Assembly: GCF_036345915.1 (NCBI RefSeq)
Contig: NZ_CP107785.1
Span: forward strand, 9,300,001-9,364,000
Direction: 5' to 3'
Length of the DNA stretch: 64,000 nt
Source: Nocardia sp. NBC_00565
Lineage (GTDB): Bacteria > Actinomycetota > Actinomycetes > Mycobacteriales > Mycobacteriaceae
Shown here: one piece after another, positions 1 through 8,958 of the stretch
Layout of the letters: the number at the start of each line of letters is the position of its first letter
How positions within the stretch are numbered: the stretch's first letter is position 1
The notes under the pieces: model-generated
The model's database searches: none
Told to the model about the DNA's origin: nothing
The model's input: the letters and a program-made list of their open reading frames with translations, nothing else
Translations under genes and position numbers: made by a program

Positions 1-30
1 CCACACCTGTTCCCACGCAGGGAATCTCGC

Positions 31-1338
31 ATGCCGACATCCGGCCTGACGCGCAGGTCCTTCCTCGGCGCGGCGGGCCTCGGCGCGGTCGCGCTCACCG
101 CGGCATGCACCGGCTTCGCCACCACCGGAAGTGGCGGCATGCTCTTCCTGTCCACGCAATTCCGGCCCGCCGACGAGGCCGAACGGTTCCGCGATCTGCT
201 CGGCAGAACGGCGCCCGGCGTCAGCTACGTGACCATCGAGGAAAGCCCATTCGCGAGCCAGGTGCGCAGCCAGGTCGGGGCGGGCTCGACGCAGGTCGGC
301 CTGCTCGGCGGTCTGCACGGCGATATCGCGCCGCTGGCCGACGGCTACCTGCAAGATCTCACCGGATTGCTCGCCGACCTCGGCAACCGCGGCTGGCCCG
401 CCGCCTACCTGCAACTCGCGCGGGCCGGTACCGACCGGACGTGGTACATCCCTTGGGCCACAGCAAGTTACGTGCTCGCCGCGCACGCCGATGCGCTACA
501 GCACCTGCCCTCCGGCGCGGACGCCGCGGCACTGACCTATGACCAGTTCCTCGACTGGGCGATCGCCGCGCGCCGCGCCAACGGCAACCGGCCGATGCTC
601 GGCCTGCCCGCTGGTCCGAAAGGCCTGCTGCACCGTTTCACCCAGGGCTATCTGCTGCCCTCGTTCACCGGCGGTCAGATCACCACGTTCCGGTCGGACG
701 CGGCAGTGACGGCATGGCAGTACTTCCGTGAACTGTGGGCCAATTGCGCGCAGGCGAGTACGAACTACGACTTCATGCAGGAGCCGCTCGGTAGCGGCGA
801 GGTGCGCATGGCGTGGGACCACGTCGTGCGCCTCGTGCACGCGCCCGAGCGTGACCCGCAGGACTGGCGCATGCTGCCCGCACCGCGCGGCGGGCACGGC
901 CTCGGCTATATGGCCGTGGTCGCCGGGCTCGCGATTCCCAAGGGCGGCACCGATCCCGAGCTCGCGCAGCGCACGATCAGCGCGCTCACCAAGCCGCAGA
1001 CCCAGATCGAGCTGCTGCGCTCCAACGGGTTCTTCCCATCCGTCGATACCGTCATCCCGGACGATCTGCCACCGGCGACCAAGCTCGAGGCCGACGCCGT
1101 ACACCGGCAGCAGCAGGCGCCGGGCGCGATCCTGTCGCTGCCGCCGGTCGGGCTCGGCCAGCGCGAAGGTGAGGTGAGCAAGGTGTTCAAGGACAGTTTC
1201 CGCTCGATCGTGCTCGACGGAGCCGATATTCGAGCCACCCTCGACCAGCAGGCTCGGGTGCTGCAGGGCATCCTCGACGAGTTGAAGGTGCCGTGCTGGG
1301 CGCCCGATCCCGTCGCCGACTTCTGCCGAGTGGGGTAG
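31..1338 (+). CDS. Sugar ABC transporter substrate-binding lipoprotein
   Basis: This 435-aa protein would capture a sugar or oligosaccharide outside the membrane and hand it to the two permeases that follow. The N-terminus carries a Tat-type RRSFLG motif at residues 8-13, a hydrophobic stretch and a lipobox ending LTAAC with Cys26, so a Tat-exported lipoprotein is predicted. Its length fits the extracellular solute-binding family 1 used by carbohydrate importers. The permease gene starts 2 bp after the stop, and the four genes to 4138 look like one operon. The substrate cannot be read from sequence. The family call is made from the signal peptide, overall size and operon context. Confidence 0.88.
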   Translation: MPTSGLTRRSFLGAAGLGAVALTAACTGFATTGSGGMLFLSTQFRPADEAERFRDLLGRTAPGVSYVTIEESPFASQVRSQVGAGSTQVGLLGGLHGDIAPLADGYLQDLTGLLADLGNRGWPAAYLQLARAGTDRTWYIPWATASYVLAAHADALQHLPSGADAAALTYDQFLDWAIAARRANGNRPMLGLPAGPKGLLHRFTQGYLLPSFTGGQITTFRSDAAVTAWQYFRELWANCAQASTNYDFMQEPLGSGEVRMAWDHVVRLVHAPERDPQDWRMLPAPRGGHGLGYMAVVAGLAIPKGGTDPELAQRTISALTKPQTQIELLRSNGFFPSVDTVIPDDLPPATKLEADAVHRQQQAPGAILSLPPVGLGQREGEVSKVFKDSFRSIVLDGADIRATLDQQARVLQGILDELKVPCWAPDPVADFCRVG

Positions 1339-1340
1339 GT

Positions 1341-2186
1341 ATGCGCGCGCGATTCGGTTCCCCCTGGCTGTTGCTGCTGCCTTCGATCGTGCTGCTGGCG
1401 GCGCTGTTCGGCTGGCCGCTGGTGCGGGCGGTCGTCGACGCGTTCAGTAACGATCAAGGCTTCACCCTCGACCACTGGCGGCGCTTGTTCGATGACCCGT
1501 ATTTCCTTACGGCGCTGCGCAATACGCTGCTGCTGATCGTCATCGTGGTGCCGATCCAGTTGGTGCTCGCGGTCGGGATGGCACTGTTGATGCAGGCGCG
1601 GCCGCGATTCGCGAGCGGGCATTTCTATCTGTGGTGTGTGCCGCTGGCGATCTCCGAACTGGCCGCGGGTCTGGTGTGGCTGTCGATCTTCGGCAATCGC
1701 GGGTATCTGAATTCGCTGCTGGTCTGGCTCGGACTGTCGCAGGACGGTGTGCAGTGGCTCAACTACCAGCACACCGGCACGATGCTGCTCGCCGTGGCGA
1801 TCGCCGAGATCTGGCGGGCGACCTCGCTGGTCTTCGTCATCGTGGTGGCGGGCGTGCAGATGATTCCGCGGGACTATGACGAGGCCGCGCAGGTGTTCGG
1901 CGCCAACTTCTGGCAGCGGCTGCGGCATGTGACGCTGCCGCAGCTCGGGCCGAGCCTGCAGGTGGCGCTGATCCTGCGCACCATCCTCGCGCTGCAGGCC
2001 TTCGCCGTCGCGCAGGCACTCACCGGACGCGACTTCCCGCTGCTGGTCGGCGAGACCTACGAGTGGTACTCGAACCTGCAGAATCCGGCGGTGGCCAGCG
2101 CCGTTTCACTGGTGGTACTGGCGATCTCGCTCGGCACCGCGGTGTTCTATCTGCGGACGGTCCGGGCGCCGGAGGGGTCGCGATGA
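1341..2186 (+). CDS. Sugar ABC transporter permease (MalF/UgpA type)
   Basis: This 281-aa integral membrane subunit belongs to the carbohydrate importer. The first helix begins almost at the N-terminus (WLLLLPSIVLLAALFGW) and about six hydrophobic segments follow. The EAA-loop, which docks on the ATPase, is visible as DEAAQVFGANFWQRLRHVTLPQL near residues 180-200. The start was set at ATG 1341, just after the lipoprotein stop; an upstream in-frame ATG at 1293 lies inside the previous gene. The stop overlaps the next start as ATGA, which implies translational coupling. Confidence 0.9.
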   Translation: MRARFGSPWLLLLPSIVLLAALFGWPLVRAVVDAFSNDQGFTLDHWRRLFDDPYFLTALRNTLLLIVIVVPIQLVLAVGMALLMQARPRFASGHFYLWCVPLAISELAAGLVWLSIFGNRGYLNSLLVWLGLSQDGVQWLNYQHTGTMLLAVAIAEIWRATSLVFVIVVAGVQMIPRDYDEAAQVFGANFWQRLRHVTLPQLGPSLQVALILRTILALQAFAVAQALTGRDFPLLVGETYEWYSNLQNPAVASAVSLVVLAISLGTAVFYLRTVRAPEGSR

Positions 2187-3037
2187 GTGAGCGGGTCGTG
2201 TTACCGCCGATCGACCGTGCGCCGCTGCGCAGGCGGCGGTGGCGGGCCATCGGCGTGCAGGTGGCGTGCATCGCGGTGACGCTGTTCATGGCGCTGCCGA
2301 TCGTCCTCATCGGCCTGGCCGCGGTGTCCTCGCGCGACGCGCTCAACGACTTCCCGAAGCCGCTGCTGCCCGGCGAATTCTCCACCGAGACACTGCATTC
2401 GTTCTTTCGAGCCACCGGAACCATGCCGGCGCTGGGCAACTCGGTGCTCGTCGGCATCTATACGGTGTTCTGGTCGCTGGTCATCGGCGCGCCCGCCGGA
2501 TATGCGTTGGCCCGCAATGCCTTCCGCGGCAAGGACACCTACCAGGTGTTCATCCTCTTCGTGCGCGCACTGCCGATCGTGGTGCTCTCGGTGCCGCTGG
2601 CCACGATGTTCCTGCGCCTCGACGTCTACGACACGGTCTTCGCGGTGACACTCGTGCACACCACGCTCGCACTGCCGACGACCGTACTCATCACGGCGAG
2701 CATCTTCGTCGCGGTACCGGCCGATCTGGAGGAGGCCGCCCGGGTCTTCGGCTGCACGCGCTGGCAGGCGGCCCGCAAAGTCGTTGTGCCGATGGCGCTT
2801 CCGGGACTCGCGGCGTCGTCGATCTTCACCTTCGTATTGTCGTGGAACGAGATCCTCGGCGCGACGATCGTGACGCTCGGGCACCGCACGCTGCCCGCTC
2901 AGGTGCTCACCACACTCGGCGAGGCGTCGACCGCGTACCGCTTCGCGGGCGGGTTCGCGCTGATCATCCCGGCGCTGGTGTTCATCTTCGTGATGCGGCG
3001 CTACCTGGTGAACATGTGGGGAACGACGTTGAGATGA
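2183..3037 (+). CDS. Sugar ABC transporter permease (MalG/UgpE type)
   Basis: This is the second membrane subunit of the importer, 284 aa with about six transmembrane helices. The EAA motif is well preserved around residues 180-200 (EEAARVFGCTRWQAARKVVVP). Expected topology is an N-terminal helix after a short basic cytosolic tail (RAPLRRRRWR). The ATG at 2183 overlaps the upstream stop by four bases, which decides the start over an upstream in-frame ATG at 2063. It lies between the first permease and the ATPase in a four-gene operon. Confidence 0.9.
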   Translation: MSERVVLPPIDRAPLRRRRWRAIGVQVACIAVTLFMALPIVLIGLAAVSSRDALNDFPKPLLPGEFSTETLHSFFRATGTMPALGNSVLVGIYTVFWSLVIGAPAGYALARNAFRGKDTYQVFILFVRALPIVVLSVPLATMFLRLDVYDTVFAVTLVHTTLALPTTVLITASIFVAVPADLEEAARVFGCTRWQAARKVVVPMALPGLAASSIFTFVLSWNEILGATIVTLGHRTLPAQVLTTLGEASTAYRFAGGFALIIPALVFIFVMRRYLVNMWGTTLR

Positions 3038-3049
3038 CAGGGGTTTGTG

Positions 3050-4138
3050 ATGGCTGAGGTGTTTCTGCGGGATCTGGTGAAGACCTATCCCGGCGGTACG
3101 GCACGCGCCACCGACGAGGTCTCGCTCGAGGTCGACGACGGCGAATTCATGGTGCTGCTCGGACCGTCCGGCTGCGGCAAGACGACCCTGTTGCGCATGA
3201 TCGCGGGATTGGAACTGCCGGATTCGGGGCAGATCGTGATCGGCGGCAAAGACGTCACCTACCTCGAACCACGACGGCGCAACCTGTCGATGGTGTTCCA
3301 GTCCTACGCCGTATTCCCCAATAAGAAGGTCGCCGACAACATCGGCTTCGGCCTGCGCGTACACGGCGTGCCCGCCGAAGAGATCCGCCGCAAGATCGCA
3401 TGGGCCGCGGATCTGCTGCAGCTGACCCCGTACCTCGATCGGTATCCGGCGAAGCTGTCCGGCGGACAGCGCCAGCGCGTCGCGGTGGCGCGGGCTATCG
3501 TGATGGACGCCGATGTCCTGCTCATGGACGAGCCGCTGTCCAATCTGGATGCGCTGCTGCGGCTTTCGTTCCGCGCCGAATTGAAGAAGCTCGTCGGCGA
3601 ACTCGGCACCACCACGATCTACGTCACGCACGACCAGGTCGAGGCGCTGTCACTGGGTGACCGTGTCGCGGTGATGCGGGACGGGGTGATCGTGCAATGC
3701 GGTCCGCCCACAGCGGTATACGACGGTCCGGCAACCGAATTCGTCGGTGGGTTTCTCGGTAGCCCACCGATGAACTTCCTCACCGGGACCGTCGAGGTGG
3801 GCGATGCCGGAGCGCGCATCGACCTCGGCGGGCAGTGGGTGCCCGTCCCGGCTTCGTTCTCGTCGTTCGACGGTAAGAAGCTCAACCTCGGCATCCGCCC
3901 CGAAGCCATTGCCGTGGGCGAGGAACACCCCGACGCGGTACGTGGCGAGCTCCAAGTCCTGGAACCGCTCGGCTCATCGACCCTGCTGACGACCGAAGTC
4001 AGCGGACAGACCGTCAAGATTCAGGCGCAGCCGAGTTTCCGGGCCGACCAGGGCGACACACTGAACCTGCGCCTGCCACCGCAGGCGTGCCGCTGGTACG
4101 ACCCGGAAACCGGCTTATTGCTGGAGACTTCAGCGTAG
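3050..4138 (+). CDS. Sugar ABC transporter ATP-binding protein (UgpC/MsmK-like)
   Basis: This 362-aa cytosolic ATPase energises the importer encoded upstream. It has a Walker A GPSGCGKTT at about residues 38-46, a Q-loop VFQSY, the signature LSGGQRQRV, a Walker B VLLMDEP followed by the LSNLD D-loop, and the switch histidine in VTHDQ. The last 120 residues form the TOBE/OB-fold tail typical of the MalK/UgpC branch. A GTG at 3047 directly before ATG 3050 is an alternative start. The 3' end overlaps a convergent small gene by nine bases. MsmK/UgpC-type ATPases can serve several importers. Confidence 0.93.
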   Translation: MAEVFLRDLVKTYPGGTARATDEVSLEVDDGEFMVLLGPSGCGKTTLLRMIAGLELPDSGQIVIGGKDVTYLEPRRRNLSMVFQSYAVFPNKKVADNIGFGLRVHGVPAEEIRRKIAWAADLLQLTPYLDRYPAKLSGGQRQRVAVARAIVMDADVLLMDEPLSNLDALLRLSFRAELKKLVGELGTTTIYVTHDQVEALSLGDRVAVMRDGVIVQCGPPTAVYDGPATEFVGGFLGSPPMNFLTGTVEVGDAGARIDLGGQWVPVPASFSSFDGKKLNLGIRPEAIAVGEEHPDAVRGELQVLEPLGSSTLLTTEVSGQTVKIQAQPSFRADQGDTLNLRLPPQACRWYDPETGLLLETSA

Positions 4139-4396
4139 ATATCCGGTACAGACTTCGCCGTGACTGATCAATTGGACGGCCGAATATAGGCGGCTTTCGC
4201 CGCCCCGCTCTGCGGACATTATTTCGGTCGAAGAATTATCTCGACCCACTGCTTCCAGCGCGCGTTTGGCTTGTCGCAGAATAAGGCAGTTCGGCGAACA
4301 AATACTGTGAATGGCGAGCGCGCGCTGAGCCTGCCCCGGGGTGAGTTCACCGGGGTCGGTGAAACAGTCGCCTATGTTGGAGATGATCGGTCGCAT
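4130..4396 (-). CDS. Hypothetical protein, 88 aa
   Basis: I do not recognise this family. The protein is soluble, contains four cysteines, and is predicted to be mostly helical in its middle (PGQAQRALAIH, ILRQAKRALEAVG). It begins 6 bp after the stop of the membrane protein gene 4403-5041 on the same strand, so the two are probably co-transcribed. Base composition and codon use are less GC-rich than in the ABC operon beside it, which hints at a different history. It overlaps the 3' end of the ABC ATPase by nine bases tail to tail. Confidence 0.55.
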   Translation of the reverse strand: MRPIISNIGDCFTDPGELTPGQAQRALAIHSICSPNCLILRQAKRALEAVGRDNSSTEIMSAERGGESRLYSAVQLISHGEVCTGYLR

Positions 4397-4402
4397 GATC
4401 GG

Positions 4403-5041
4403 CTAACCAACTCTTGCGGGAACAACAGCTGCGTCGGCCAACCTACCCCGACCGACGGTAAGTGCCACCAGACCGACATTGCCCACCATGGTAATCAGCG
4501 GACCCGCGACAGAGGAGAATTGATACCCGCTGGCCAAGAGCACGCCGAACACGCCGAGGAAGCCCGCGAAGGCATTGGCGGCGAACATTTGCCAGGTCTC
4601 TTCCTGGGGTTTCGACCATGCGTGCCGCAGCGTGGGTATGGTGGCGATCACATTTGCGCACACGGCGAGCAGCGCGCCGAAAGCCTTCTCGGTCACACCC
4701 ACGGTGACCAGCACACATGCGATCGACGAGAGCAGACACGCCACATCGATGGCGTCACCGGGCCGCAAGCTGACCCCACGCATTATGGCAACGGCGATGA
4801 CCGCGGCATTCATGATTGCCGCCGCGGCATTGATACCGGCGGCGAGATGGGCGCCCTCGAGATAGGCGACCACCGCGAATACGGTATTGGCCGTGCACCA
4901 CGCCGCCCACGACGCAAAACGCGGCCGCGTATCACCGTCCAGAATTCCCGCCAGATATGCGACGACACCATACATCGAGATGCCGACACTGATAAAAGCC
5001 ACCGACGAGCTCAGATTCCACAACTCACTCACGTGCAACAT
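4403..5041 (-). CDS. Polytopic membrane protein, about six helices
   Basis: This 212-aa protein has roughly six hydrophobic segments, for example near residues 15-33, 50-65, 72-92, 103-122, 126-142 and 160-195, separated by short polar loops. Small residues are abundant within the helices. It has the size and layout of small PQ-loop-like or DMT-like membrane proteins, but no diagnostic motif is visible, so transport is only a guess. It leads a two-gene unit with the 88-aa protein. A short palindrome lies 12 bp upstream of the ATG and may control it. Confidence 0.65.
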   Translation of the reverse strand: MLHVSELWNLSSSVAFISVGISMYGVVAYLAGILDGDTRPRFASWAAWCTANTVFAVVAYLEGAHLAAGINAAAAIMNAAVIAVAIMRGVSLRPGDAIDVACLLSSIACVLVTVGVTEKAFGALLAVCANVIATIPTLRHAWSKPQEETWQMFAANAFAGFLGVFGVLLASGYQFSSVAGPLITMVGNVGLVALTVGRGRLADAAVVPARVG

Positions 5042-5052
5042 CCCTCACACTT

Positions 5053-5070
5053 TTACGCAGACATGCGTAA
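5053..5070. promoter_or_regulatory. Palindrome upstream of membrane protein gene
   Basis: TTACGCA and TGCGTAA form perfect 7-bp arms separated by gaca. It sits 12 bp upstream of the start codon at 5041 in a gene-free region of about 250 bp, a position that suits an operator or an mRNA leader hairpin. No regulator is assigned. Confidence 0.4.
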
Positions 5071-5317
5071 GACAGCCCAGAATTGGTTATTCGATCCGTA
5101 TGCGAACACACCGAAGGAGACAAGTCCGGTGCGACGGTGGGAGCCGGGATCTGCCTGGGGCAAACGCTTCGGGATCAATTGTTCGTGCGCGGTCGCCCGT
5201 ATCATCACATGACGGTTGCGCCGTCACAAATCCAGAACGCACGCCGCAACGAATATTAACCTCGGTAAACTGCCACTTAACAGGCCCAACACAAACGGAG
5301 ACCGGTGTGACTAGCGC

Positions 5318-6085
5318 TTAACCCAGATCGAAGCGGGGGCCGGTGCGCAGCAGCGTGGTGACGGACGCTCCGAACATGCGATGGAAGGTTTCGCTGAGGT
5401 GGGACGGGGTCGCGAAACCGGCGTCGGCGGCACACCGGGTGAGATCGCGGCCGCCTGCGACGTCCCGGAGTGCGTGCATGACGCGGGTCCACCGCTGATA
5501 GCCGCGGAATGTGGTGCCGCACTGCTGGGCGAACAAGCGCAGGAAATGGGAAGTGGACAGGCCCAGGTTCGCGGCGATCGTCTCGGCCCGGAAGGTGCGA
5601 TTCGGGTCCCGGCGAATCGCGGCGGCGACCGACTCGATCCGCGGATCGGCGGCCGGTGCGCGACCACCGATGGCCCGCGCGAAGATTCGGTCCGGATCCA
5701 CGTCGGCTCGACGGCACTGCTCGACGAGCTCCCGTTCCCGTCGGTGGCCGAGACCGTACGGCCCGGCGATAGCCGTCATCTCCTCCGCGATGGCTGCCGC
5801 GGGCGCACCCGCGGGGTCGACGAACAGCAGCAGGATCCACTCCTCGGGCGCGTTGACACGGTGCACCGCGCGAGCGGGAGCGAACGAGCTGCCGGTGCGT
5901 ATCTCCCCGTGTGTCGCGGTATCCAGGACGAACGGCCCGTCCAGACCGACGCTGAGCACCGGAACCGAGACCGAATGCAGGTCGACGCCGAGTTCCGGGC
6001 CGATATACCCGGCATGACCGGGTCGCAGCCACACCATCGGCGATGTTGCCGGACCGCATATTTCTGAAAGCGCACCCACGGTCAC
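5318..6085 (-). CDS. AraC family transcriptional regulator
   Basis: This 255-aa DNA-binding regulator has an N-terminal cupin-like sensing region (residues 1-150, with an RAVHRVNAP strand-turn) and a C-terminal pair of helix-turn-helix motifs. The first HTH is in FRAETIAANLGLSTSHFLRLF, and the second ends in the typical HLSETFHRMFGASVTTLLR. The architecture matches AraC/XylS activators that bind a small ligand. It is transcribed away from the esterase gene at 6160, with 74 bp between the two starts, so the esterase is the likeliest target. The ligand is unknown. Confidence 0.88.
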   Translation of the reverse strand: MTVGALSEICGPATSPMVWLRPGHAGYIGPELGVDLHSVSVPVLSVGLDGPFVLDTATHGEIRTGSSFAPARAVHRVNAPEEWILLLFVDPAGAPAAAIAEEMTAIAGPYGLGHRRERELVEQCRRADVDPDRIFARAIGGRAPAADPRIESVAAAIRRDPNRTFRAETIAANLGLSTSHFLRLFAQQCGTTFRGYQRWTRVMHALRDVAGGRDLTRCAADAGFATPSHLSETFHRMFGASVTTLLRTGPRFDLG

Positions 6086-6159
6086 ACCTGCCAGGGTATC
6101 GCTACGCCGCTCGCAGGACAGCGGCCGAGGAGTATCACGAGTAGCCCGGAGGGCACATC

Positions 6160-7140
6160 ATGCGAGGCAAACTTCCACGGAGAGTCCGGTTGCTGGCCGC
6201 ACTCACGCCCGATCCGGACTGGGATTCGATCACCGCGGATCAGCTCATCGAATTGCGCGAAGTAGGTAACCGCAAACGGCGGTCCGCGCTCGGCAGGCTC
6301 GCCACCGGCCGGCCCGATCGTGGTGCGCGAATCACCACACACGCACTCGATCTCCCGGGGCGTCGGCTGGACGTCCGTGTGTACCAGCCCGATCGGGGAG
6401 GTTCGGCGCTGCCGCTGATCATCGCCTTCCACGGTGGTGGATTCATCGGCGGCGCACCGGACCAGGACGACTGGCTGCTCAGTCACCTGGCGGCCAACTG
6501 TCCGGCCGTGGTCGCATCGGTCGACTATCGACTGGCGCCCGAGCACCGCGTGCCCGCACAGGTCCAGGACGCCTACGATGCCGCACGTTGCCTCGTCGAG
6601 TTGGCCCCGGTGTGGGAAGCCGATCCCAGTCGGATCGCTCTGCTGGGTTCCAGCGCGGGAGCCACGCTCGCGGCTCTCACCGCGATCGAGGCGGACGAAC
6701 TCGGGCTGCCGGTGCGCGCCCAGGTACTGATCAATCCGCAGCTCGACTGGACCGACCAGGTCTTCGAGTACCCCTCGTTCACCGAGAACGCGGACAGCCC
6801 CACCGCGACACCGGCCAATTGCCGTGCCGTGCAGCGCTTCGCGCTTCCCGAATCGTTCGACGCCCGTGTGATTTCACCGGTGGCAAGCGACAACCTCGGG
6901 GGACTCGCCCCGGTCCTCATTCACGCCGCGGGTCTGGATCCGCTGGAAGATCAGGCTCCGGCCTACGCCGAGCGCCTGCGACAGGCGGGAGTCGAGGTGA
7001 CGCTGACCCGCTACCCGGAAGCGGTGCATTCCTTCCTGAGCATGCCGGGACTGGTGCCCGCGGCCCGGCCCGCACGCGCCGAGATCCTCGCCCATCTGCA
7101 CAGCCACCTGCTGGTGCGCTCGGACACACCGACGCGGTAG
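6160..7140 (+). CDS. Alpha/beta hydrolase, hormone-sensitive lipase type esterase
   Basis: A 326-aa esterase or lipase. The oxyanion-hole motif FHGGGF lies at about residues 88-93. The nucleophile elbow is GSSAG near residue 166, and the catalytic Asp (GLDPLED) and His (AVHSFL) follow near residues 267 and 293. These define the HSL/LipN branch, which hydrolyses short- to medium-chain acyl esters. A ribosome-binding site cggaggg stands just ahead of ATG 6160. It is divergent from an AraC regulator that probably controls it. There is no signal peptide, so it is likely cytosolic. Confidence 0.9.
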   Translation: MRGKLPRRVRLLAALTPDPDWDSITADQLIELREVGNRKRRSALGRLATGRPDRGARITTHALDLPGRRLDVRVYQPDRGGSALPLIIAFHGGGFIGGAPDQDDWLLSHLAANCPAVVASVDYRLAPEHRVPAQVQDAYDAARCLVELAPVWEADPSRIALLGSSAGATLAALTAIEADELGLPVRAQVLINPQLDWTDQVFEYPSFTENADSPTATPANCRAVQRFALPESFDARVISPVASDNLGGLAPVLIHAAGLDPLEDQAPAYAERLRQAGVEVTLTRYPEAVHSFLSMPGLVPAARPARAEILAHLHSHLLVRSDTPTR

Positions 7141-7191
7141 GAACCGCTGGGCCACAACGAGATCGACGAATACAGGAGCGCCATGACCAAC

Positions 7192-7424
7192 TGGACCCGG
7201 TCAATGAGGCGGCCGTTCACGAGGGCATCGACCGCCTGATGGCGGGCCGCACGGTGGTGCTGGTCGCGCACCGTCTACGCACCGTCCAACGCGCTGACCG
7301 TGTCGTCTTCCTGGATGGCGGCCGGATCGTGGAGGAAGGCAGCCACGACGACCTGCTCCGCCGCGGCGGCGGACGCTACGCCGATTTCTGGGACATCTCC
7401 ATGACACCGGTAGCGAGTGAATGA
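7192..7424 (+). pseudogene. 3' remnant of an ABC exporter ATPase
   Basis: The frame ending at 7424 encodes about 77 residues matching the end of an ABC exporter nucleotide-binding domain. It contains the D-loop remnant LDPVNEAAV, the strand and switch histidine in TVVLVAHRL, and the tail VFLDGGRIVEEGSHDDLL. The membrane domain, Walker A, signature and Walker B are absent. Upstream the reading frame runs into unrelated esterase sequence, so no start can be assigned. This is a truncated gene with no expected function. Confidence 0.75.
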
Positions 7425-7470
7425 TTCGGTAACCCGCGCCGGGCGCGAAATGCATGGTTGCTTACACACG

Positions 7471-7496
7471 GAGACCCCAGCCGTAGCTGGGGTCTC
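7471..7496. terminator. Strong hairpin, probable terminator
   Basis: GAGACCCCAG and CTGGGGTCTC form a perfect 10-bp stem with the 6-nt loop ccgtag. It lies between the ABC remnant and the minus-strand oxidoreductase gene, 47 bp after the remnant stop. A weak T-containing tail follows. The 240 bp from here to 7738 contain no convincing gene. Confidence 0.7.
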
Positions 7497-7737
7497 TCGT
7501 GGTCACGCCGACCGGTGTCCGAGTCGCTTACCTCTGCACCCCGGCCTCGATGAGAGAGCCTGTCACATTCGCCGGGAATCGGCCAACCGAGCGAGATCCA
7601 TACCATGCACGTGCATCTGTACGACCGGAGTCACGGCACGTAACCAGGCAAAATGATCTCCCTGTGCTATTTCATATAACGAAATGGTAACATTGAAACC
7701 GGTCCGTGACCGAACCGTTCGACTCCAGCCGACCCCG

Positions 7738-8958
7738 TCACTCGCTCACCCGGGCGCCGAGGTCGCTCGGCGACACCTGCAGCGGTTCATGCGGCTGGTC
7801 GGGACGAAATACGCAGCGGGTGCCGGTGTAGATCGTCGGCATGCACTCGTTGCAGTGGGTGCATGCCGAGCGGGTGGACTCCTCGGATTGGATGCGGCGC
7901 AAGAGATTCGGCTCGCGCAGTAGGGCCCGGCCCATGGCGACGTAGTCGAAGCCCTCGGTCATCGCCAGCCGCATGGTGTCGAGGTTGGTGATGCCGCCCA
8001 ACAGAATCAGCGGCATCGACAGCTCCCGGCGGAACTGACGCGCGCGCTCCAGCAGGTAGGCCTCCCGATACGGATACTCCTTCAGGAAGGCCCGCCCGAC
8101 CACGCGGAAGCCCCATCGGGCCGGAACGGGAAGGACTTTCGCGAATTCCCGCCGGGGCGCGTCGCCGTGGAACAGCAGCATCGGGTTCAACAGTGAACTG
8201 CCCGCGGTCAATTCGAGGGCGTCGAGTGCGCCATCGGCCTCCAGCCACGCGGCCACCTGCACCGACTCGGGCACCGTCAGACCGCCGGGGACGCCGTCCT
8301 CCATGTTCAGCTTCGCAATCACCGCGAGCCGGTCCCCGACGGCTTCCCGTACCGCGCAGGCGATCTCGCGGGCCAGTCGGGCGCGTCCGGTCGTCGAGGC
8401 GCCGTAGCGATCGGTGCGGCGGTTCAGTCGCGGACTCAGAAACGAGCTCACCAGATAGTTGTGCCCGAAGTGGATTTCGACCGCATCGAATCCGCTCTGT
8501 TCGGCCAGCCGGGCGGCATTCGCGTGCGCGGCGACGAGCTCCCGAATCTCGGCCTCGTCGGGGACCTTCATCATGCGCATGCCGAGCGGACTGAACATGC
8601 GGCTCGGCGCGAGCGCGGGGGCTCGGTTGGAGGCCGCGTTCGCGACCGGCCCGGCATGACCGATCTGTGCGCTGACCGCCGCGCCCTCGGCATGCACCGC
8701 ATCGGTCAATTTCCGCAGTCCCGCAACGGCTTCCGGTCGCATCCAGATCTGATGCCGGTCGGTGCGGCCGCCCGGCGCGACGGCGCAGTAGGCAACGGTT
8801 GTCATCGCGACCCCGCCAGCCGCCACCTCCCGATGGAATTCGATCAGCTCATCGGTGACCAGCGCGTCCGGTGTGCGGCCCTCGAATGTCGCTGCCTTGA
8901 TCACCTTGTTGCGCAACGTGATCGGGCCCAGTTCGGCAGGGGCGAATACATCCTTCAC
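7738..8958 (-). CDS. NADH:flavin oxidoreductase, Old Yellow Enzyme family
   Basis: A 406-aa FMN-dependent TIM-barrel ene-reductase. The N-terminus (KDVFAPAELGPITLRNKVI) is the classic OYE start, and HFGHNYLVSSFLSP with LNRRTDRYG is the conserved substrate-site region near residues 175-195. The end carries Cys-rich HCNECMPTIY, as in the 2,4-dienoyl-CoA/enoate reductase-like subgroup. The start is a GTG at 8958 whose last bases overlap the TetR stop as GTGA. The two genes are therefore coupled, and the TetR protein probably represses both. Likely substrates are alpha,beta-unsaturated carbonyl compounds. Confidence 0.88.
   Translation of the reverse strand: MKDVFAPAELGPITLRNKVIKAATFEGRTPDALVTDELIEFHREVAAGGVAMTTVAYCAVAPGGRTDRHQIWMRPEAVAGLRKLTDAVHAEGAAVSAQIGHAGPVANAASNRAPALAPSRMFSPLGMRMMKVPDEAEIRELVAAHANAARLAEQSGFDAVEIHFGHNYLVSSFLSPRLNRRTDRYGASTTGRARLAREIACAVREAVGDRLAVIAKLNMEDGVPGGLTVPESVQVAAWLEADGALDALELTAGSSLLNPMLLFHGDAPRREFAKVLPVPARWGFRVVGRAFLKEYPYREAYLLERARQFRRELSMPLILLGGITNLDTMRLAMTEGFDYVAMGRALLREPNLLRRIQSEESTRSACTHCNECMPTIYTGTRCVFRPDQPHEPLQVSPSDLGARVSE

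Noticed and set aside
2201..3631. A 476-codon frame antisense to permease and ATPase
   Set aside because: Composition-driven; the plus strand carries complete EAA and Walker motifs.
4271..5212. A 313-codon plus-strand frame opposite the membrane protein
   Set aside because: It has no ribosome-binding site, is very rich in His/Gly/Arg, and would be antisense to a clear six-helix protein.
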